Assembly (NCBI GenBank): GCA_008501585.1
Contig: QQUN01000050.1
Location: 25,579-89,578, forward strand
Source: Pseudomonadota bacterium
GTDB lineage: Bacteria > Pseudomonadota > Gammaproteobacteria > Burkholderiales > Rhodocyclaceae
Length of the DNA: 64,000 nt
Direction: 5' to 3'
Notes under the pieces: model-generated
The model's database searches: none
The model's input: the letters and a program-made list of their open reading frames with translations, nothing else
Told to the model about the DNA's origin: nothing
Shown here: positions 59,113 through 64,000 of the stretch, one piece after another
Numbering within the stretch: position 1 is the stretch's first letter
How the letters are laid out: each line of letters starts with the position of its first letter
Program-made: the position numbers and the translations under genes

Positions 59113-59967
59113 ATGAATACACCCAGCGACACCGGCCTGCAGGCCAAGCTCGCCGAGCATGCCTACCGTATCCGCCGCTTTGCGCTGCGCATGGGCGAGG
59201 TGCAGGGTCAGGGCTATGTGGGCCAGGCCCTCGGCTACGCCGACGTGCTGGCCGTGGCCTACTGCCACGCCATGCAACTGCGTCCCGACGATCCGCAGTG
59301 GGAAGGCCGCGACCGCTTCCTGCTCTCCCACGGCCACTACGCCATCGCCTTCTACGCCGCCCTGATCGAGGCCGGCATCATCCCCGAAGACGAGCTGGAC
59401 ACCTACGGCTCGGACGACAGCCGCCTGCCGATGTCCGGCATGGCCACCTACACCCCGGGCATGGAGATCTCCGGCGGTTCGCTCGGCCAGGGCCTGCCGA
59501 TCGCCGTGGGCATGGCGCTGGGCCTGCGCCTGAAAGGCAACCCGGCCTTTGTGTACAACTCCATGTCCGACGGCGAACTGGACGAAGGTTCGACCTGGGA
59601 AGCGGCCATGGGTGCCGCCCACCACGGCCTGGGCAACCTGATCTGCCTGGTGGACATCAACAACCAGCAGGCCGACGGCCCGTCGAGCAAGGTGATGGGC
59701 TTCGAGCCGCTGGCCGACAAGTGGGCGTCCTTCGGCTGGCATGTGCAGCGGGTGGACGGCAACGACCTGAGCGCCGTCATCGCCGCCTTCGATACCGCCC
59801 GCGCGCTGACCGAGGCCAAGCCCCGCGTCATCCTCTTCGACACCCTCATGGGCAAGGGCGTGCCCTTCCTCGAAGCGCGCGAGAAGAACCACTTCATCCG
59901 CGTCGATCCGCCCGAGTGGCAGCAGGCCCTCGACATTCTCGACCACGCGCAGGGAGCCGCCCGATGA
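59113..59967 (+). CDS. Transketolase, N-terminal (TPP-binding) subunit
   Basis: GQGYVGQALGYADVLAVAYCHAMQLRPDDPQWEGRDRFLLSHGHYAIAFYAALIEAG...GSLGQGLPIAVGMALGLRLKGNPAFVYNSMSDGELDEGSTWEAAMGAAHHGLGNLICLVDINNQQADG. Confidence 0.94.
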   Translation: MNTPSDTGLQAKLAEHAYRIRRFALRMGEVQGQGYVGQALGYADVLAVAYCHAMQLRPDDPQWEGRDRFLLSHGHYAIAFYAALIEAGIIPEDELDTYGSDDSRLPMSGMATYTPGMEISGGSLGQGLPIAVGMALGLRLKGNPAFVYNSMSDGELDEGSTWEAAMGAAHHGLGNLICLVDINNQQADGPSSKVMGFEPLADKWASFGWHVQRVDGNDLSAVIAAFDTARALTEAKPRVILFDTLMGKGVPFLEAREKNHFIRVDPPEWQQALDILDHAQGAAR

Positions 59968-60965
59968 GCACCGCCGCCACCAAGAAACCCCGCCTGACCA
60001 CCTCGGCGATGATCGCCTCGATCGCCTCCGAAGGGCAGCGCACGATCGCCGCCCCCTTCGGCAAGGCCCTGGTCACGCTGGCCGAGCAACGCCCCGAGAT
60101 CGTCGGGCTGACCGCCGACCTGGCCAAGTACACCGACCTGCACCTGTTCGGCCAGGCCTTCCCCGAGCGCTTCTTCCAGATGGGCATGGCCGAGCAACTG
60201 CTGATGGCCGCCGCCGGCGGCATGGCCAAGGAAGGCTTCATGCCCTTCGCCACCACCTACGCGGTGTTCGGCACCCGGCGCGCCTTCGACTTCGTGCATC
60301 AGGTGATCGCCGAGGAGAACCTCAACGTCAAGCTGTGCTGCGCGCTGCCCGGCCTGACCACCGGCTACGGCCCCAGCCACCAGGCTGCGGAAGACCTGGC
60401 GCTGGTGCGCGCCATCCCCGGCATGACGGTGATCGACCCGTGCGACGCGCTCGACATCGAGCAGGCCGTGCCGGCCATCGCCGCCCACAACGGCCCGGTC
60501 TACATGCGCCTGCTGCGCGGCAACGTACCGCTGCTGCTCGATGAATACGACTACAAGTTCGAGCTGGGCAAGGCCAAGCTGCTGCGCGGCGGCAACGATG
60601 TGCTGCTGATCTCCTCCGGGATCATGACCATGCGCTCGCTCGAAGTGGCCAACGCCCTGGCGGCCGACCAGGTGGATGTGGCCGTGCTGCATGTGCCCAC
60701 CATCAAGCCGCTGGACACCGCCACCATCCTCGCCGAGGCGAGCCGCTCCGGCCGCCTGGTGGTGGTCGCCGAGAACCACACCACCGTCGGCGGCCTGGGC
60801 GAAGCGGTGGCCACCGCGCTGCTGACCGCCGGCGTGAGCCCGCAATTCCGCCAGATCGCCCTGCCCGACGCCTTCCTCGATGCCGGCGCACTGCCCACCC
60901 TGCACGACCGCTACGGCATCTCCACCGACGCCATGACCCAGACCATCAAGACCTGGCTGGCCTGA
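59964..60965 (+). CDS. Transketolase, C-terminal (pyrimidine-binding) subunit
   Basis: LTADLAKYTDLHLFGQAFPERFFQMGMAEQLLMAAAGGMAKEGFMPFATTYAVFGTRRAFDFVHQVIAEENLNVKL; 4-bp overlap with the N-terminal subunit. Confidence 0.94.
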   Translation: MSTAATKKPRLTTSAMIASIASEGQRTIAAPFGKALVTLAEQRPEIVGLTADLAKYTDLHLFGQAFPERFFQMGMAEQLLMAAAGGMAKEGFMPFATTYAVFGTRRAFDFVHQVIAEENLNVKLCCALPGLTTGYGPSHQAAEDLALVRAIPGMTVIDPCDALDIEQAVPAIAAHNGPVYMRLLRGNVPLLLDEYDYKFELGKAKLLRGGNDVLLISSGIMTMRSLEVANALAADQVDVAVLHVPTIKPLDTATILAEASRSGRLVVVAENHTTVGGLGEAVATALLTAGVSPQFRQIALPDAFLDAGALPTLHDRYGISTDAMTQTIKTWLA

Positions 60966-61000
60966 CACCCCCGCCCCGACACCCAACCAAGGACCTCACC

Positions 61001-61765
61001 ATGACTCAACCCCTGCTTCTCCAGGACAAGGTCGCCATCGTCACCGGCGGCGCCGGCCGCAACGGCCTGGGCTACGCCTCCGCGAAGATGATGGCCGCCC
61101 ACGGCGCCCGCGTCGCCATTCTCGACCTCGAACAGGCCAACCCGGCCGCCGCCGCCGCCGAACTGGGCCCGCAGCACATCGGCCTGGTGGCCGACGTGAC
61201 CGACAAGGCCTCGTGCGTGGCCGCCGCTGCCGAAGTGCTCAAGCGCCTGGGCCGCATCGACATCCTGCTCAACAACGCCGGCATCACCCAGCCGATCAAG
61301 ACGCTCGACATCACCGGCGACAACTACGACGCGGTACTCGATGTGAACCTGCGCGGCACGCTGTACATGTCGCAGGCGGCCATCCCGGCCATGCGCGAGC
61401 AGAAATCGGGTTCGATCGTATGCATCTCCTCGGTGTCCGCCCAGCGCGGCGGCGGCATTCTCGGCGGCCCGCACTATTCGGCGGCCAAGGCCGGCGTGCT
61501 CGGTCTGGCCAAGGCCATGGCGCGCGAGTTCGGCGCCGACAACATCCGCGTCAACTGCATCACCCCGGGCCTGATCGCCACCGACATCAACAAGGGCAAG
61601 ATCCCCGAGGACAAACGCGCCGCCATCCTCGATTCCATCCCCCTGGGCTGCATCGGCGAGCCCAACGACGTGGCCGGCTGTGTGGTGTTCCTGGCCAGCG
61701 ACCTGTCCAAGTACTGCACCGGCATCACGGTTGACGTCAATGGCGGCATGTTGATCCACGGCTGA
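61001..61765 (+). CDS. SDR family oxidoreductase
   Basis: LQDKVAIVTGGAGRNGLGYASAKMMAAHGARVAILDLE...LLNNAGITQPIKTLDITGDNYDAVLDVNLRGTLYMSQAAIPAM...HYSAAKAGVLGLAKAMAREFGADNIRVNCITPGLI. Confidence 0.94.
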   Translation: MTQPLLLQDKVAIVTGGAGRNGLGYASAKMMAAHGARVAILDLEQANPAAAAAELGPQHIGLVADVTDKASCVAAAAEVLKRLGRIDILLNNAGITQPIKTLDITGDNYDAVLDVNLRGTLYMSQAAIPAMREQKSGSIVCISSVSAQRGGGILGGPHYSAAKAGVLGLAKAMAREFGADNIRVNCITPGLIATDINKGKIPEDKRAAILDSIPLGCIGEPNDVAGCVVFLASDLSKYCTGITVDVNGGMLIHG

Positions 61766-61889
61766 CGCTGGTCAGCCGGCGGTCCTGGTCCCTCCTCCGC
61801 CGGGGCCGCCACCCGATTTCACCGGACCAGCAACAGGCCGGCCCGCAGCACTGCAGGCCCGCCACACCTTAGAAAGAGAACGGAGACTG

Positions 61890-62864
61890 ATGATGAAGAA
61901 GATGCTCATTGCAATGGCCGCCACCGTGGCCTTGACCACCACAAGCGCCTGGGCGCAGACCGTGCTGCGCCTGTCGCACAACGCCGCGCCGGGCAACCCG
62001 AAGGCCGAGGCCTCGCTCAAGTTCGCCGAACTGGTGGAGAAGAAGACCGCCGGCCGGGTCAAGGTCGAGGTGGGCGGCAGCGCCCAGTTCGGCGACGACG
62101 CCGAATCGCTCACCAACATGCGCCTGGGCACCCTGGCCTTCAGCGCCAACTCGCAGGGCACCACCTCCAACATCGTGCCGCAGTTCGCGCTGCTGGGCCT
62201 GCCCTTCCTGTTCCGCGACCTGGAGCACGCCTACAAGGTGGTCGATGGCCCGGTCGGCGACAAGCTCGGCGAGTACGCCGGCCAGAAAGGCCTGGTGCTG
62301 CTCGCGCTGTGGGACAACGGCATCCGCCAGATCAGCAACAACAAGCACCCCATCACCCAGCCCGACGACCTGGCCGGCATCAAGCTGCGGACCCCGCCCG
62401 ATCCGATGACGCTGGACATCTTCAAGGCCCTGGGCGCCAACCCGGCCCCGCTGGCCTTCTCCGAGCTGTACATCGCCCTGCAGCAAGGGGTGTTCGACGG
62501 CCAGGAGAACCCGCTGATGAACATCTACTCCTCCAAGCTGCATGAGGTGCAGAAGTACATCTCGCTGAGCGGGCACAAGTACGAAGCGACCCCGCTACTG
62601 GCCAGCAAGATGCTCTTCGCCTCGCTCTCCAAGGCCGACCAGCAGGCCGTGCGCGAAGCGGCGGTGGAAGCCGGCAAGCTCAACCGCGAGATGTCCCTGG
62701 CCGCCGACGCCGACCTGCGCGCCAAGCTCACCGCCGCCGGCGTGGCGATCAACCCGGTCGATCAGGCGCCCTTCGTGGCCAAGACCAAGCCGGTGTATGA
62801 CAAGTGGGCCGCCGAGTACCCGGACATGGTCAAGCTGATCGTCAGCGAGGCAGGCAAGCAATGA
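61890..62864 (+). CDS. TRAP transporter substrate-binding protein DctP-like
   Basis: MMKKMLIAMAATVALTTTSAWAQTVLRLSHNAAPGNPKAEASLKFAELVEKKTAGRVKVEVGGSAQFGDDAESLTNMRLGTLAFS...FDGQENPLMNIYSSKLHEVQKYISLSGH. Confidence 0.95.
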   Translation: MMKKMLIAMAATVALTTTSAWAQTVLRLSHNAAPGNPKAEASLKFAELVEKKTAGRVKVEVGGSAQFGDDAESLTNMRLGTLAFSANSQGTTSNIVPQFALLGLPFLFRDLEHAYKVVDGPVGDKLGEYAGQKGLVLLALWDNGIRQISNNKHPITQPDDLAGIKLRTPPDPMTLDIFKALGANPAPLAFSELYIALQQGVFDGQENPLMNIYSSKLHEVQKYISLSGHKYEATPLLASKMLFASLSKADQQAVREAAVEAGKLNREMSLAADADLRAKLTAAGVAINPVDQAPFVAKTKPVYDKWAAEYPDMVKLIVSEAGKQ

Positions 62865-63424
62865 TGACCGCCCACTCCCACCTGAACGCGGCGAACGACA
62901 GCCCCGCGGCACACGTGGTGAAGTGGGTGGACACGACGATCGTGGGCGCCAGCACGGCGCTCGCGATCGGTACCCTGACCGTCATGTTCGCATCCCTGAT
63001 GGCCGAGGTCATTGTCCGCTACCTCACCAACCAAGGCATGGGCTGGCCCACCGAGATGCCGAACATCCTGTTCCCCTGGCTCGTCATGAGCGGCATCGTG
63101 CTCGCCGCCCAGCGCGGCGGCCACATCGCAGTCACCGCCGTGCTGGGCCTGCTGGGCAAGCGCGGCAACCGGGTGCTGCTGGTCAGCCACCAGCTGCTCA
63201 TCGCCGCCACCTTCTTCTACCTGGCCTGGGTCGGCATGGACGTCATCGAGATCACCGGCAGCGAGCGCTACCCGGTCACCGGCATCACCGCCCACTGGGC
63301 CTACCTGTCGATGATCTACGGCTTCGTCGCCCTGGGCCTGACGGCGCTGACCACCCTCGTCCATCTGCTGCGGGCCGACGACCCGCTGACGGTGCGCGCA
63401 CACCACATCGAGGAGGACGTATGA
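62861..63424 (+). CDS. TRAP transporter small permease DctQ-like
   Basis: Four hydrophobic segments; VRYLTNQGMGWPTEMPNILFPWLVMSGIVLAAQRGGHIAVTAVLGLLG; overlaps the dctP stop. Confidence 0.92.
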   Translation: MMTAHSHLNAANDSPAAHVVKWVDTTIVGASTALAIGTLTVMFASLMAEVIVRYLTNQGMGWPTEMPNILFPWLVMSGIVLAAQRGGHIAVTAVLGLLGKRGNRVLLVSHQLLIAATFFYLAWVGMDVIEITGSERYPVTGITAHWAYLSMIYGFVALGLTALTTLVHLLRADDPLTVRAHHIEEDV

Positions 63425-64000
63425 CCCTCATGATGATCCTCATTTTCGGCGCCCTGCTGGCGCTGGCGCTGCCCGTCGGCTACGCGCTGGTGGTCAGCTC
63501 CGGCCTGGCCGCCGTCACCGTCGGCGGCATGCCCAGCGTGGCCGCAGTGGTCAAGATCTTCCAGCCCACGCAGAGCTTTCCGCTGCTGGCCATCCCCTTC
63601 TTCATGCTCTCGGGCAGCCTGATGATGGGCGGAGAGCTGGGCAAGCGGCTGATCCATTTCGCCACCTTGCTGGTCGGCCGCTTCCACGGCGGACTGGGCC
63701 AGGTGACGGTGGTCGGCTCCACGGTGTTCGGCGGCGTGTCCGGCTCGGCCGTGGCCGAGGCCTCGGCGCTGGGCTCGATGCTCATCCCCTGGCAGAAGCG
63801 CGAGGGCTACCCCGGCGCCTTCGCCGCCGCGGCCACCGCCTCCTCGGCGGTGATTGCCGGCCTCATCCCGCCGTCGATTCCGCTCATCCTGTATGCCGCG
63901 GTCTCCAACGAATCCATCGCCTCGCTGTTCCTCGCCGGCGTGGTGCCGGGCCTGCTGCTGTGCGCCGGCTTCATGCTGGTGTGCTACCTGTCCGGACGCC
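63421..64000 (+). CDS. TRAP transporter large permease DctM-like (truncated by window end)
   Basis: MTLMMILIFGALLALALPVGYALVVSSGLAAVTVGGM...FPLLAIPFFMLSGSLMMGGELGKRLIHFATLLVGRFHGGLGQVTVVGSTVFGGVSGSAVAEASALGSMLIP, read from the sequence; open to the window end. Confidence 0.93.
   Translation, partial: MTLMMILIFGALLALALPVGYALVVSSGLAAVTVGGMPSVAAVVKIFQPTQSFPLLAIPFFMLSGSLMMGGELGKRLIHFATLLVGRFHGGLGQVTVVGSTVFGGVSGSAVAEASALGSMLIPWQKREGYPGAFAAAATASSAVIAGLIPPSIPLILYAAVSNESIASLFLAGVVPGLLLCAGFMLVCYLSGR

Overview
This is a 64 kb, high-GC chromosomal window. Gene content (divergent ppk/ppx, etfBA, TRAP transporter, multi-PAS signalling) suggests a Thauera/Azoarcus-like betaproteobacterium; that placement is inference. 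The window is densely coding. I saw no rRNA, tRNA, CRISPR array, transposase or phage module. Main modules in order: exported proteins of unknown function; a light/redox/c-di-GMP signalling operon (CBS-multiPAS-GAF histidine kinase, Rcp1-like response regulator, REC-LOV-PAS-GGDEF-EAL protein); a TctDE-like two-component system with a DUF4212/ActP-type symporter; a divergent FolE-like protein followed by DUF1615, HDAC-like, NYN-LOTUS, DUF429 and NAD(P)HX-repair genes; a CBS-PAS kinase with a DUF294-type protein and exonuclease; a Fur-box-flanked DUF2325/iron-binding-protein pair; an etfBA/CbiM-like/acyl-CoA dehydrogenase operon with a TetR regulator; an MCE/Mla-type ABC operon; ppx/ppk; a split Aer-like receptor; pstSCAB; gabD-like; a PBP1-like protein; and a LysR-split transketolase-SDR-TRAP operon cut off by the window end. 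The strongest observations are: (i) four copies of an 18-bp dyad (CCRTAC-N6-GTATGG type), three between tetR and etfB and one upstream of an enoyl-CoA hydratase, defining a likely local TetR regulon; (ii) a FolE-like protein whose catalytic His (E. coli H179) is Gln; (iii) a canonical LOV motif (GRNCRFLQ) inside a REC-GGDEF-EAL protein; (iv) paired Fur-like boxes; (v) a split transketolase/SDR/TRAP operon of unknown substrate. All assignments come from reading translations and motifs; no database search was run.
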